From: an uncultured Anaeroplasma sp.
GTDB lineage: Bacteria; Bacillota_I; Bacilli_A; Acholeplasmatales; Anaeroplasmataceae
Direction of reading: 5' to 3'
Assembly: GCA_934216145.1 (NCBI GenBank)
Contig: CAKQBG010000002.1
Location: 4,520-68,519 of the forward strand
Length of the DNA stretch: 64,000 nt
Shown here: positions 7,231-17,200 of the stretch, piece by piece
How positions within the stretch are numbered: the stretch's first letter is position 1
Layout: every line of letters starts with the position of its first letter
Position numbers and translations under genes: made by a program
Notes under the pieces: model-generated
Told to the model about the DNA's origin: nothing
What the model saw: the letters and a program-made list of their open reading frames with translations, nothing else
The model's database searches: none

Positions 7231-8288
7231 TGAAATATTTATTTAAAAAATATTGGATGATTCTATTATTCGCACTTATTATCAATGTGCCAATTTTTGT
7301 TTTAGGTATAACTAGAACTAATTATTCATTAACATTAAAGGGAGATACAACTGTTTTTAATAGTGTTGTATCAATAGATACAGAAAATGAGGAGAAAGGT
7401 TCCTTCTCCTCTATTTATGTAATGTCTATTTCACATTCAACATTATTACAGAATATTATATGTGAGAAGGATCCAATTGTTGATATTAATGAAATATCAT
7501 CATATACATCTCATATTACGGATATAGAAAATTATCAAGCAGGAAAGATTCAATATTATTCTAGTATTGAAAATGCTTTAGTTTTAGCCTATTCAAAGGC
7601 TATGGTAAATGATTCATCAATTAATATTGATTATTCATTTAGTGGCTTTGATGTAACCTATTATGGTAAGGATTCTCAATTTAGAATTAATGATAGAATT
7701 ATTAAAATTAAATCAATAGATAAAGAATTAACTAAGGAAAACAATTTAGTCTATAAAGAAGTAACTATAGATGATGAGGATGCCTTTAGAAAGCAAATCA
7801 ATTCTACTCGATATGAAAATGATGAGTATACAATTATTAGAGATGGTAAAGAAATGGTAATTACCTTAGCTTTAACTGACTCATTTAATTGTTATAGTAG
7901 ATATAATATAAATTATGAAACCTCTACTCCTAAAATTACATTTAAGGATAATACAACAGGAGGACCATCAGGTGGATTACTACAAACTCTATCTATTTAT
8001 AATAGATTGACAAGTATTGATTTAACTCACGGCTTAAAAATAGCCGGTACTGGTACAATTGCATATGATGGTAGAGTTGGTGGAATTGGAGGAATAACTC
8101 AAAAGGTACCAACTGCCTTTGATGATGACATTGATATTTTCTTTTGTCCAAAGGTTAATTGGGATGATGCAATAAAAGCGTATAACACAATCCCTAATCG
8201 TAGTAAAATGAAAATGGTTTGTGTTGAAACATTAGATGACGCATTAGATTATTTAATGGAGGATTATAAAAATGACTTCTCATTATAA
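7230..8288 (+). CDS. SepM/YlbL-like membrane-anchored serine protease
   Basis: 352 residues: one N-terminal membrane anchor (about 9-29), an extracellular middle part and a C-terminal Lon-type protease domain. The catalytic dyad is visible as Ser247 in TGGPSGG and Lys292 in ITQKVPTA, the Lon-family Ser-Lys spacing. The family (B. subtilis YlbL, streptococcal SepM) cleaves secreted peptides or envelope proteins outside the membrane. A PDZ domain is usual before the protease domain and is probably present around residues 100-190, though diverged. The gene overlaps dCMP deaminase and the next ORF by a few bases. Confidence 0.85.
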   Translation: MKYLFKKYWMILLFALIINVPIFVLGITRTNYSLTLKGDTTVFNSVVSIDTENEEKGSFSSIYVMSISHSTLLQNIICEKDPIVDINEISSYTSHITDIENYQAGKIQYYSSIENALVLAYSKAMVNDSSINIDYSFSGFDVTYYGKDSQFRINDRIIKIKSIDKELTKENNLVYKEVTIDDEDAFRKQINSTRYENDEYTIIRDGKEMVITLALTDSFNCYSRYNINYETSTPKITFKDNTTGGPSGGLLQTLSIYNRLTSIDLTHGLKIAGTGTIAYDGRVGGIGGITQKVPTAFDDDIDIFFCPKVNWDDAIKAYNTIPNRSKMKMVCVETLDDALDYLMEDYKNDFSL

Positions 8289-8622
8289 TGAAGTAGAACA
8301 AGAAATAGAAGCATTAAATATATCCTTTAAAACAAAGACTTTTACCTTCTTTTTGGCTTTTTTTATTGCTTTAGCTATAGTAATAGGTCCAATTACCATA
8401 TTGCTAAATTTATATATTTATGTTAATCTAAGAAAGCTTATTGCCTTAGGTATATGGCTATCAATAACCTTATTAACCTTTTTTACTGATTTCTTTTACT
8501 TAAAGGGAATTACTCAAAATAAGATCAAAAGGCTATATAACCTATATATACCTAATACAGCTATAGTAAGCTCTATATTATTAGTCTTTATATTTATAAT
8601 GTTTTTAATGGGGGTAATTTAA
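8272..8622 (+). CDS. Small integral membrane protein, unknown
   Basis: 116 residues, not recognised. Three hydrophobic segments (about residues 23-48, 55-77 and 93-115) follow a short charged N-terminus. GGAGG at 8258-8262 supports the ATG at 8272, which lies inside the end of the protease gene; its stop overlaps the lspA start (TAATG). Its place between a surface protease and lipoprotein signal peptidase suggests an envelope role, but nothing in the sequence defines it. Confidence 0.8.
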   Translation: MTSHYNEVEQEIEALNISFKTKTFTFFLAFFIALAIVIGPITILLNLYIYVNLRKLIALGIWLSITLLTFFTDFFYLKGITQNKIKRLYNLYIPNTAIVSSILLVFIFIMFLMGVI

Positions 8623-9143
8623 TGATTGTTACAGGAATTGTTATATTCGTATTATTATTTTTAGATCAGCTAACTAAATACTTAGCAGATATTAATATTG
8701 CAGCCAATAAAACAGTTAATGTTATCCCTAATGTTTTATCAGTAACTAAAATCTATAATACTGGTGCAGGCTGGGGTATGTTTAGTAATGCTACATGGAT
8801 GCTAGTAGTAATATCAGCATTAGCTTCAATAGTCTTAGGATATTACTGCTATAAATGCGATTGGAAGAATAAAAAGCTTTATTCAATTGGAATTACTTTA
8901 GCATTCAGTGGTTGTGTTGGAAATTTATTTGATCGTTTTATTTCTGTTGTATACCCTATAGGTAGAAGTGGGGTTGTAGATATGATAATACTAGAACCAT
9001 TAAACAATTTATGGAAGCTTATCTTTAAATCAAGCTTTCCAATCTTTAATATGGCAGATATGTATTTAGTAGTAGGATTAATAATATTTGCTATATATTT
9101 ATTATTTTTCACAGGAAAGGATGCCAAAAATGGAACAGTTTAA
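8622..9143 (+). CDS. lspA: Lipoprotein signal peptidase (signal peptidase II)
   Basis: A 173-residue, four-helix membrane aspartyl protease that removes signal peptides from prolipoproteins. The catalytic aspartates are Asp104 in GNLFDRF and Asp146 in FNMADMY; NTGAGWG (46-52) is the conserved N-terminal block. A short insertion after VDMIILEP (about 123-139) makes it slightly longer than the usual 150-165 residues. It overlaps the gene before by one base and the next gene's start by about 14 bases. The lspA-rluD pairing is common in Firmicutes. Confidence 0.95.
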   Translation: MIVTGIVIFVLLFLDQLTKYLADINIAANKTVNVIPNVLSVTKIYNTGAGWGMFSNATWMLVVISALASIVLGYYCYKCDWKNKKLYSIGITLAFSGCVGNLFDRFISVVYPIGRSGVVDMIILEPLNNLWKLIFKSSFPIFNMADMYLVVGLIIFAIYLLFFTGKDAKNGTV

Positions 9144-10035
9144 AATTACAGAGTCAATGCAAGGCATCCGTCTTGATAAGGTAATTACAGATTATCTTAA
9201 GGATAAAACTAGAACCTATGTATTAAAATGTATAGATGAAGAAAAGATTCTATTAAATGGTAAACCATTTAAACCAAGCCTAAAGGCTTCTTTAAATGAT
9301 GAAATAACTATATTAGATATTGAACCAAAGGAAATTACTTTAGAAGCTAAAAATTTAAATTTAGATATCGTTTATGAGGATCAGGATGTAATGATTATTA
9401 ATAAGCCTAAGGGAATGGTTGTTCATCCTGGTGCTGGTAACTATGAAAATACAATGGTTAATGGATTATTATATGAAATGGATACATTACCAGAAATTAA
9501 TGGTGTATTAAGACCAGGAATAGTTCATAGAATTGATAAGGATACAACAGGACTTGTTATGGTAGCTAAAACTGACAAGGCAATGCAATCATTATCTGAA
9601 CAATTAAAAAATCATACTTGTAATCGTAGATATATTGCCTTAGTATATGGCGAAATATCTGAAAATAAAGGTAGAATCAACGCTCCTATAGCTAGAAGCA
9701 AGGATGATAGAAAGAAAATGGCAGTTGATAAGGATGGAAAGGAAGCAATAACTAATTTTACAGTATTAAAGCGCTATAAGGGGTATACCCTAGTAGAATG
9801 TAAGCTTGAAACTGGTAGAACTCATCAAATTCGTGTTCATTTCGAATACATAGGACATCCTCTAGTAGGTGATCAAACCTATGGTAGAAGAAAGGTAATT
9901 GGCGATATGGGACAATTCCTACATGCGAAAACAATTGGCTTTATTCATCCTCAAACTAATGAATATATGGAATTTGAAGCAGAAATTCCTGAATATTTTA
10001 CTAATTTTTTAAATACATTAGAAGAAAAGAAGTAG
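9130..10035 (+). CDS. RluD-family 23S rRNA pseudouridine synthase
   Basis: 301 residues from the chosen ATG at 9130: an S4 RNA-binding domain (about 12-65) followed by the RluA/RluD catalytic domain. The signature HRIDKDTTGLVMVAK carries the catalytic Asp136, and GRTHQIRVH is the second conserved block. It isomerises uridines in 23S rRNA (helix 69 in RluD). AGGAAAGG (9113-9120) is at ideal distance from 9130 and abuts the alternative ATG at 9121, so 9130 is preferred. Last but one gene of the T-box operon. Confidence 0.93.
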   Translation: MEQFKITESMQGIRLDKVITDYLKDKTRTYVLKCIDEEKILLNGKPFKPSLKASLNDEITILDIEPKEITLEAKNLNLDIVYEDQDVMIINKPKGMVVHPGAGNYENTMVNGLLYEMDTLPEINGVLRPGIVHRIDKDTTGLVMVAKTDKAMQSLSEQLKNHTCNRRYIALVYGEISENKGRINAPIARSKDDRKKMAVDKDGKEAITNFTVLKRYKGYTLVECKLETGRTHQIRVHFEYIGHPLVGDQTYGRRKVIGDMGQFLHAKTIGFIHPQTNEYMEFEAEIPEYFTNFLNTLEEKK

Positions 10036-10041
10036 GTGTCT

Positions 10042-10542
10042 ATGAAGAATAAAATACTATGGTTTAGAATACTTCAAATAGCATTATTAGCTTTATATAT
10101 TGGACTTTTAGTATTTTATACTCTTAAGTCACTAGAAAATGGAGCCCAATCTACTGAATCCTCTAATAAGGTTACAGATTTTACAGCTGATGTAATAACT
10201 ACTATTACGCAAAAACCTGTTGAAAAAACTGAAGACTTTAAATCCTTTGTTAGAAAATTTATAGGACATTATAGTTATTTTGTTATGTTAGGTACAGTAT
10301 CAGTATTTCTATATCTGACATTAAGAAAATTAAAGCCTCATTATCGTTTTATAATTCATTTCTCAACCGGATTTATTTATGCAATAATGACTGAATTTTG
10401 GTTTCAAAAAGTAGCTGGAACCCGTGGTCCAAATTGGAATGATGTAGGATTAGATTATTTAGGCTTTATAACAATATCGATTTTTGTTCTTATGATTTAT
10501 TATATTATTTATTTTACTAAAAGAAGAACAAAGGCGATATAG
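10042..10542 (+). CDS. VanZ-family membrane protein
   Basis: About 166 residues with four predicted transmembrane segments (about 9-28, 80-99, 107-125 and 138-158 from the ATG at 10042). The pattern of helices with TEFWFQ and RGPNWNDVGLDYLG fits the VanZ-like family, in which the loop DVxxNxxG is conserved. The cellular role of most members is unknown; VanZ itself gives low-level teicoplanin resistance. AGTAGGTG just upstream supports the ATG at 10042 rather than the GTG at 10036. A terminator overlaps the stop codon, ending the operon. Confidence 0.8.
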   Translation: MKNKILWFRILQIALLALYIGLLVFYTLKSLENGAQSTESSNKVTDFTADVITTITQKPVEKTEDFKSFVRKFIGHYSYFVMLGTVSVFLYLTLRKLKPHYRFIIHFSTGFIYAIMTEFWFQKVAGTRGPNWNDVGLDYLGFITISIFVLMIYYIIYFTKRRTKAI

Positions 10543-10556
10543 TCTTTGTTTTTTCG
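10528..10556 (+). terminator. Terminator of the T-box operon
   Basis: ACAAAG (10528-10533) / CTTTGT (10544-10549) followed by TTTTTTC; it overlaps the VanZ stop codon. Confidence 0.7.
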
Positions 10557-10884
10557 GTTTTTAAGTAGAATAATAGTTATTGAATACTGATTTAGATAGG
10601 ATTAAATTCAAAAAAATTCAAACAAGTTACAAATGATTCTAATAGTTTTTTAAAATTAGTAATAATGTTTATTATATATTAACGAATTGGTGTATATAAA
10701 TACTGATGCAAAAAATCAGGTGAATTTATGATTTGATAATTATAGTAATTACTATAATAAGTATGATTATATTTATACTGAATTAAGTAAAAATTTAAAT
10801 AATGAGGCTAGTAAGTAAAATCACTTAATGTCTCTAGATTATAATTTGCATGAGAGCAGCGGGCGACAGTTGCTCTTTTTTTTC
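10557..10884 (+). other. Intergenic region ending in an isolated terminator hairpin
   Basis: No complete gene is visible. A short open stretch (about 10739-10818) reads NYSNYYNKYDYIYTELSK, possibly the tail of a decayed gene. At 10853-10884 a GAGCAGC/GTTGCTC hairpin followed by eight T forms a good Rho-independent terminator whose transcript is not identified. Confidence 0.4.
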
Positions 10885-11005
10885 TTAATTATTATTCTTC
10901 ATATAATTTTTTTAAAAAAATATAAAAAATTTTAAAAAATAATGAAATTGTTTGACTATTATTATTATGAAGTAAAACTTAATAATTAGAAAAAGAGGTT
11001 GAAAC

Positions 11006-11845
11006 ATGGAAAAATTTTACAATTTAAGTAATGATGTTGTATTTAAACTATTTTTTACAGTACCAAAGAATCTAGCTTTATTTATAAATATGTTAAATAA
11101 AAATTATCATTTTATTAGTAAAGAAGTAATGGAAGAGGATATAGAATATTTATATCCGGAGGATTTAGAAGTGCTTCTAAAAAATATTGAAATGGATATT
11201 AAGTTTAGAATTAAACAAAATAATTCATTTTTTAATATTGAAATGCAAAAAATCAAAACAAAATATGATATTGGCGAAAGAATGGCTAAATATCATTCAT
11301 CACTAGAAAAGAATTCACTGGTAAAAGGAAATATTTATGGAGATGCCATAAATATATCTATATGGATTTTTGATTATGATGATGAAAGATTAACTAAAAA
11401 TAAATTATGGATGGAAGAATACTATCTTACAGGTAAAAATGATAATGTAATTATTGCCAAAAATTTCATATCTATATTTGCATTTTTCTTGAATCACCTA
11501 GATAAAGCAGGTATAATTGAATTAGAGGAATTCTTTAGTTTATTTAAAATAAATAAACAAAACCAAATGGAATTTAAAACCGAAATAGCTAAGGAGGCTT
11601 ATACTATGCTTATGGAAATTAATGAAGATACAAAAAAGAAAATTTTGGCTCAAGCAATTGAAGACAAAGAATTAAATGAAAGGTCTGAAAAATATTATAT
11701 TAAGCAAGAAGGTATCGAGTTAGGTATCAAACAAGAAAAAATTCAAATGGTTAAATCATTATACCAAAATGGTGTATCACTTGAATTAATATCTAAATCT
11801 TCAGGTTTATCTATTGATGAGATAAAGGAAATAATAGCTGAATAA
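11006..11845 (+). CDS. Rpn-family PD-(D/E)XK nuclease/putative transposase
   Basis: 279 residues of the Rpn (recombination-promoting nuclease) / PD-(D/E)XK transposase family. The active-site pattern is visible as Asp64 in MDIKF and Glu79 with Gln81 in FNIEMQ. The N-terminal KFYNLSNDVVFKLFF is the usual opening, and the C-terminus has a charged helical segment (about 215-250) ending in a short HTH-like repeat. In E. coli these proteins cut DNA and promote RecA-independent recombination; many are narrow-range accessory genes. It stands alone between two terminators. GAGG lies nine bases before the ATG. Confidence 0.85.
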   Translation: MEKFYNLSNDVVFKLFFTVPKNLALFINMLNKNYHFISKEVMEEDIEYLYPEDLEVLLKNIEMDIKFRIKQNNSFFNIEMQKIKTKYDIGERMAKYHSSLEKNSLVKGNIYGDAINISIWIFDYDDERLTKNKLWMEEYYLTGKNDNVIIAKNFISIFAFFLNHLDKAGIIELEEFFSLFKINKQNQMEFKTEIAKEAYTMLMEINEDTKKKILAQAIEDKELNERSEKYYIKQEGIELGIKQEKIQMVKSLYQNGVSLELISKSSGLSIDEIKEIIAE

Positions 11846-11860
11846 ATAAATTTAATACAG

Positions 11861-11905
11861 AGCTAACAACGGTTGTTTTTAATAATAACTTTGTTAGCTT
11901 TTTAT
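11861..11905 (+). terminator. Terminator after the Rpn gene
   Basis: Perfect stem AGCTAACAA (11861-11869) / TTGTTAGCT (11891-11899) followed by TTTTTAT. Confidence 0.8.
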
Positions 11906-12099
11906 ATTTATATTTAAAATTTAAAACTAGCAAAAAAAATATAAGTATATAAAATAGAAATATTATAACAAAATATGTAAATACTATATAAGAATAATCA
12001 AAATATAGGGAAAATAACATTAATTAGTATTAATATCAAAAAAAAATTATCAAAAAAGTGGAGATATTTTCTAAATTCATTTAATTTTATTTGTATTTG

Positions 12100-12108
12100 T
12101 GCTAAAAT
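12100..12108 (+). promoter_or_regulatory. Extended -10 promoter of polysaccharide pathway 1
   Basis: TG-C-TAAAAT (12100-12108) is an extended -10 element about 27 bases before the chosen start of the first polysaccharide gene; no good -35 is seen. Confidence 0.5.
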
Positions 12109-12134
12109 ACCATAAGATTGGAGGATTGTCTATA

Positions 12135-13523
12135 ATGAAAAAAGAATATAGCATTATAAAACATACAATAATATTAACGTTTATATCAATGATTTTATTT
12201 ACTATCTATACAATAGTTAATAAAAATACAGATAATAAGACTTCAACTATTATTTATATTATTGGAATGAATTTATATGGAATATTCATTATGGTGAATT
12301 TAATTATTCATAAAAATACATTTTATGGTGTTAGTTCATTTATAATGACCTTTTTATTCTGTGAAAAAGGATTTTATAATTTTGATAATATTTCTTTATT
12401 GTTTGGTTTATTTATTTTTACAATTATAGGTTTTATTATTCACATTATAAAATATAAACCTAAATTATATTTAGGACATTTTACTCCCTCAACTTTATTT
12501 TTTATTCTATGTATAAGCCTATCCGGAATTGGTGTAAAGGAATATGATCCAAATTTTCAAGTATCAAATCCATGGTTTATGCCTTTTATTATTTTAGGTA
12601 TAGGCTTAATAATAACTTTACTATTGAATTATTTTGAATGTACTAATGAATCAACATTAGAAGATGTCGCAACATATTTTAAAGGTTTTATTGTATTAAT
12701 TGGATATGAAATTATTTTCTTAATATTAAATCTTGAAGGTGGATTTAATTATTATTTATCAACAAAGAGTTTAGGAATTGGAATAGGTAATATGAATACT
12801 GTGGCGATTATATTACAACTTACAATTCCCTTTATGCTTTATTTTTCATTTAAAAAGAATAAATTAATCAATACAATATTCTTTTATTTGAATTTATTTT
12901 TGATATTGTTAACAATATCTAGAGGTGCTATTTTGACAACTTTTGTTATTGTAGCTATTATGATAGTTTATTATTTTATTAAAGATTTTAAAAAATTAAA
13001 AGTTAATTTAATATTTCATTTAAGCTTTTTAACTTTTATAATTGTTAGTATCATTTTATATTTTGTTAAAAATCCATGTAATTTTGAAGCTTTTTGGGAA
13101 AGATTTCTGTATGGAACGAATGACTTAACTGGAAGAACAATGATTTGGAAATATGTTTTTGAACATTGGAATGTCAATCCAATATTTGGTATTGGTATTG
13201 TATCAAATAGTTATTGGCATTTTCATTGGGAAGGTTTCCAATTTGCTCATTCGACTATTATTCATACATTATGGATGTCTGGTATTGTTGGAATAATAGG
13301 TTTATTAGTTCATTTATTAGATAAATATTTGTATGTCATTAAAGAAAAAAAGTATGTTGGCTTAATGTTGATGTTCTATTTATGTGCAGGTTTATATGGT
13401 TTATTTGATGTAACATATTATAATTTACATTTTACAACTTATTTATTAGTAATTATGTTTTTGTATAGCTCTAATGTTAGAACAGATAATTTTAGAAAGG
13501 ATGATTCTATATGTGCGGAATAG
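12135..13523 (+). CDS. O-antigen ligase/polymerase (Wzy/WaaL-type) membrane protein
   Basis: 462 residues with about ten to twelve transmembrane helices. A long loop followed by LTGRTMIWKYVFEHW and NPIFGIGIVSNSYW (about residues 333-362) is the Wzy_C/O-antigen-ligase signature; RGAILTT precedes it. It would join polysaccharide repeat units or attach finished chains outside the membrane. GGAGG at 12120-12124 and the ATG at 12135 fix the start; the longer frame from 12099 begins upstream of the ribosome site. It overlaps glmS by 13 bases. A second and third Wzy-like gene exist in this window, so this one may be the ligase. Confidence 0.8.
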   Translation: MKKEYSIIKHTIILTFISMILFTIYTIVNKNTDNKTSTIIYIIGMNLYGIFIMVNLIIHKNTFYGVSSFIMTFLFCEKGFYNFDNISLLFGLFIFTIIGFIIHIIKYKPKLYLGHFTPSTLFFILCISLSGIGVKEYDPNFQVSNPWFMPFIILGIGLIITLLLNYFECTNESTLEDVATYFKGFIVLIGYEIIFLILNLEGGFNYYLSTKSLGIGIGNMNTVAIILQLTIPFMLYFSFKKNKLINTIFFYLNLFLILLTISRGAILTTFVIVAIMIVYYFIKDFKKLKVNLIFHLSFLTFIIVSIILYFVKNPCNFEAFWERFLYGTNDLTGRTMIWKYVFEHWNVNPIFGIGIVSNSYWHFHWEGFQFAHSTIIHTLWMSGIVGIIGLLVHLLDKYLYVIKEKKYVGLMLMFYLCAGLYGLFDVTYYNLHFTTYLLVIMFLYSSNVRTDNFRKDDSICAE

Positions 13524-15295
13524 TTGGATATATTGGTAATAATGATGCCCAAAAAATCATTTTAGATGGTTTAACTAATCTTGAATATAGAGGATATGAT
13601 TCAGCAGGAATTGCCTTAGTAAAAGATAATTCCATTAATATTTTTAAAGATAAGGGAAGAGTAGAGCATTTAAGAGATATTATCAATATGGATGGTATTT
13701 CCCATATTGGAATTGGTCATACTAGATGGGCTACTCATGGTGAACCAAATAAAATTAATTCTCACCCTCATATTTCTAATAGTGGTAGATTTGTATTAGT
13801 TCACAACGGAGTAATAGAAAATTACAAAAAATTAAAAAATTTGAAATTAAATGATTATAAATTTTATAGTGAAACTGATAGTGAAGTAATTGTTAATTTG
13901 ATTGAACATTATGTTTTAGATAAAAAAATGACAGTAGAATCTGCAATTAGAAAAACAATGGTCAAACTAGATGGATCATACGCATTATTAATTTTAGATA
14001 GAGACAATTTAGATAGAATTTATGTTGCTAAAAACAAAACACCGATGTTAATCGGTATTAGTGATGATGGAATGATAATGGCATCAGATACTGCGCCTTT
14101 AATTGGTCTTTGTGATAAGTATTGTGTTTTAGAAGATCATACTTTTGGTATTGTAAAAAAAGATTCTTTTGAATTATTTGATATCATTGGAATGGAAAAA
14201 GAAAAAAGTATTTTTAAATTAAATTGTTCAAAAGATGATATCTCAAAAGGTGATTTTTCCCATTACATGTTAAAAGAAATTTATGATCAACCAGGAGTTA
14301 TCAGGAATTTAATTTTGAATTATTTTGATGATGAGGAAATTAATATTGATTCTAAATTAATAAATTTAATTAGAAAATCAAATAAGATCAATTTTGTTGC
14401 CTGTGGAACATCTATGTATGCTTCATATATGGCAAAGTATTTCTTTGAAAAACTTTGTGATATTCCAAGTGAGGTTTTTATCGCAAGTGAGCTTGTTTAT
14501 TCTACTCCATTAATTAAGGATAAGCCTTTATTTATTTTTTTATCTCAAAGTGGTGAAACTGCAGATTCAATTGCGGTTATGAAAAAATGCAAAAAGCAAG
14601 GGTATCCAGTAGTAGCTATAACTAATACTGAAATATCTACTATGGTAGGTCTAGCTGATTTCAATTTGAACATTTTTGCTGGAAAAGAAATGGCTGTTGC
14701 CTCAACCAAAGCTTATATAGCTCAAATTGTTACTTGTGCTATATTAGCTAAGGCAGTTTCTGGTAAGGAAACTAATTTAAAGAATAATCTAAATAGAGTA
14801 GCTTTAGCTATCGAAAAAATAATATCTGAAAAAGATGTTATTAAAGGGATTGCTAAAGAAATTGTTAATGCAACTGATATTTACTATATCGGTAGAGGTA
14901 TTGATTATTGGGCATCTCTTGAGGCTGCTTTAAAATTAAAGGAAATATCATATATACATACAGAGGCATTTAGCTCTGGTGAATTAAAGCATGGTTCGAT
15001 AGCTTTAATTGAAAAAAATACCCCAGTTATTGCTATATGTACACAAGAGGGTACAAATGCGATAGTTAGGTCTAATCTAATTGAGACTAGATCTCGAGGG
15101 GCTAAAACATATGTTATTTCCCTTGAAAGTATGTCTCATCCTGATGATGATATTATCCTTCCTAATGTTGCACATTATTTAACTCCATTAGTTTCTGTTG
15201 TTGTATGTCAGCTTTTAGCATATTATACTGCAGTATTAAAGGGTAATGATGTAGATAAACCTAAAAATTTAGCTAAAGCTGTTACAGTAGAATAG
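13511..15295 (+). CDS. glmS: Glutamine-fructose-6-phosphate aminotransferase
   Basis: 594 residues (family about 600). It makes glucosamine-6-phosphate from fructose-6-phosphate and glutamine. MCGIVGYIG carries the nucleophile Cys2 of the class II glutamine amidotransferase domain (about 1-220); two SIS domains follow (about 280-420 and 450-590) with SQSGETADS (about 340-348) and the C-terminal KAVTVE. It is embedded in polysaccharide pathway 1, overlapping the gene before it. No glmS ribozyme sequence is present upstream. It can feed both peptidoglycan and surface-glycan precursors. Confidence 0.97.
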   Translation: MCGIVGYIGNNDAQKIILDGLTNLEYRGYDSAGIALVKDNSINIFKDKGRVEHLRDIINMDGISHIGIGHTRWATHGEPNKINSHPHISNSGRFVLVHNGVIENYKKLKNLKLNDYKFYSETDSEVIVNLIEHYVLDKKMTVESAIRKTMVKLDGSYALLILDRDNLDRIYVAKNKTPMLIGISDDGMIMASDTAPLIGLCDKYCVLEDHTFGIVKKDSFELFDIIGMEKEKSIFKLNCSKDDISKGDFSHYMLKEIYDQPGVIRNLILNYFDDEEINIDSKLINLIRKSNKINFVACGTSMYASYMAKYFFEKLCDIPSEVFIASELVYSTPLIKDKPLFIFLSQSGETADSIAVMKKCKKQGYPVVAITNTEISTMVGLADFNLNIFAGKEMAVASTKAYIAQIVTCAILAKAVSGKETNLKNNLNRVALAIEKIISEKDVIKGIAKEIVNATDIYYIGRGIDYWASLEAALKLKEISYIHTEAFSSGELKHGSIALIEKNTPVIAICTQEGTNAIVRSNLIETRSRGAKTYVISLESMSHPDDDIILPNVAHYLTPLVSVVVCQLLAYYTAVLKGNDVDKPKNLAKAVTVE

Positions 15296-15304
15296 GAGAA
15301 TTTT

Positions 15305-17188
15305 ATGAATAGAAAAATTATTTATAATATTACATTAATTCTTGCAGATTATTTAGCATTCTTTTTGTTTTCAATTTTAGGATGTTTATTAATCACAATG
15401 GATTTTTCAAATATTACATATCATTTTATTATTTCAGTTTTAATTATTTCTACAATAAAGGTAATAGTATCATATGTATCAGGAACATATAATTATTTAT
15501 GGATGTATTCTATAAGAAGAAATCTAACTAGATTAATTATAATAACTTTTACATTAGATAATATTTTATTAATTATATCATTTATTCCATATATTAATAA
15601 ATATACAGGTTATAAGACATCAATGTATATTAGTGTAATGCTTATGGAATTTGCTTATATTGTTATATCTAGATATGCTTTATCTGTTTATTTTGCCCAT
15701 TTTTATAAAAGAGAAAAAATAGATACGGGAAAAACTCAAATTAGAACTGTTATCATTGGAGCTGGTGCTGCAGGAGCTTTAGTTCAAAATGAATTAGGTA
15801 GAACAAAAGAATTCGGATATAAGATTGTAGGATTTGTTGATGATTCAATTGAGAAGCACGGAACATTAATTAATGGAGTAAGGGTTTATGGACCTATTAG
15901 TGAAATTAATAATATAGTAAAAAAATTAAATGCTAAAAGAATAGTTATTGCGGTTCCATCTTTAGGTATTAATAAAATAAAAGAAATAACAAATATAATT
16001 GAATATAAAGATATTACAGTTGAAATCGTTCCTGATAAAACAAAGCTTTTACAATCTGATATTACATCAACAATACGTAAGGTTGAAATTGCCGATTTAT
16101 TAGGTAGAAAGCCACTTGATGTTATTGATGATCATACATATCAATTTTATAAAGATAAAGTTGTTTTAGTGACTGGTGGAGGAGGCTCAATTGGGTCTGA
16201 ATTATGTAGACAGGTTGCTAAAATGAATCCAAAACAAATCATTATTTTAGATATTTATGAGAATTGTGCATATGAGATACAACAGGAATTAAAAATGAAA
16301 TACGGAAAAGATTTTAACCTTCAGGTTGAAATACTTTCTATAACTAATAAACCAGCTTTAGAAAGAATATTTAAAAAATATAGACCTAATATAGTTGTTA
16401 TGGCTGCAGCTCATAAACATGTACCGTTAATGGAGCATAATATTATTGAAGCAGTCGAAAATAATGTATTTGGTACTTTAAATACAGTATTACTTGCTGA
16501 AAAATATAAAGTTGATAGAGTTCATATGGTTTCAACAGATAAAGCTGTAAACCCAACCTCTGTTATGGGTGCGACAAAGCGTATTTGTGAAATGATTGTT
16601 CAATCTCATTCAACAAAAGAACAACATACTACCTTTAGTGCTACTCGTTTTGGTAATGTTTTAGGTAGTGCTGGATCTGTTATACCACTTTTTAAGCGTC
16701 AAATTGAAAATGGTGGTCCAGTTACATTAACTGATTATAGAATTATTAGATACTTTATGACTATTCCCGAGGCATCTCAATTAGTTTTACAATCAGCATC
16801 TATGGCTAAAAATGGTGAATTATTTGTTCTTGATATGGGTGAACCTGTAAAAATTTATGATTTAGCTAAAAATTTAATTAGATTATCAGGTTATGAACCT
16901 GATAAGGATATAAAGATAATTGAAACAGGTTTAAGACCTGGTGAAAAATTATATGAAGAATTATTAGTTAAAACTGAGGAATTAGATAAAACAGATAATT
17001 CAATGATATTTATTGAAAGAGATAAACCAATGTCTTTATCTTTAGTAGAAGATATGCTTACTAAACTAAAAGAAGGAATTGAAATTGGTGATGATTCAAA
17101 TATGAGAAATATCATTAAAAGTGTAGTTCCTACTTTTATAGAAAAAGAAGAAGCAAATAAAAACTTTGATGGAAAAGAAGTAAAGTAA
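15305..17188 (+). CDS. Membrane-bound nucleoside-diphosphate-sugar 4,6-dehydratase (CapD/PglF type)
   Basis: 627 residues. Four N-terminal transmembrane helices (about 8-30, 38-58, 76-97 and 105-130), a Rossmann domain with GAGAAGALVQNEL (152-164), then the extended SDR domain beginning KVVLVTGGGGSIGSE (285-299). Enzymes of this class (PglF, CapD, WbpM) convert UDP-GlcNAc to its 4-keto-6-deoxy form using bound NAD. The catalytic stretch NPTSVMGATKR shows the Met-x3-Lys variant typical of this family instead of Tyr-x3-Lys. It lies just before an aminotransferase and a PglC-like transferase, which together suggest a 4-amino-4,6-dideoxy sugar. Confidence 0.93.
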   Translation: MNRKIIYNITLILADYLAFFLFSILGCLLITMDFSNITYHFIISVLIISTIKVIVSYVSGTYNYLWMYSIRRNLTRLIIITFTLDNILLIISFIPYINKYTGYKTSMYISVMLMEFAYIVISRYALSVYFAHFYKREKIDTGKTQIRTVIIGAGAAGALVQNELGRTKEFGYKIVGFVDDSIEKHGTLINGVRVYGPISEINNIVKKLNAKRIVIAVPSLGINKIKEITNIIEYKDITVEIVPDKTKLLQSDITSTIRKVEIADLLGRKPLDVIDDHTYQFYKDKVVLVTGGGGSIGSELCRQVAKMNPKQIIILDIYENCAYEIQQELKMKYGKDFNLQVEILSITNKPALERIFKKYRPNIVVMAAAHKHVPLMEHNIIEAVENNVFGTLNTVLLAEKYKVDRVHMVSTDKAVNPTSVMGATKRICEMIVQSHSTKEQHTTFSATRFGNVLGSAGSVIPLFKRQIENGGPVTLTDYRIIRYFMTIPEASQLVLQSASMAKNGELFVLDMGEPVKIYDLAKNLIRLSGYEPDKDIKIIETGLRPGEKLYEELLVKTEELDKTDNSMIFIERDKPMSLSLVEDMLTKLKEGIEIGDDSNMRNIIKSVVPTFIEKEEANKNFDGKEVK

Positions 17189-17200
17189 AGGAGTTTTCTT

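Noticed and set aside
10739-10818. Possible gene fragment before the isolated terminator
   Set aside because: Only about 26 codons are open, with stops upstream and no ribosome site or recognisable motif.
13400-13511. glmS ribozyme upstream of glmS
   Set aside because: The upstream DNA is coding sequence of the preceding gene and shows no ribozyme core.
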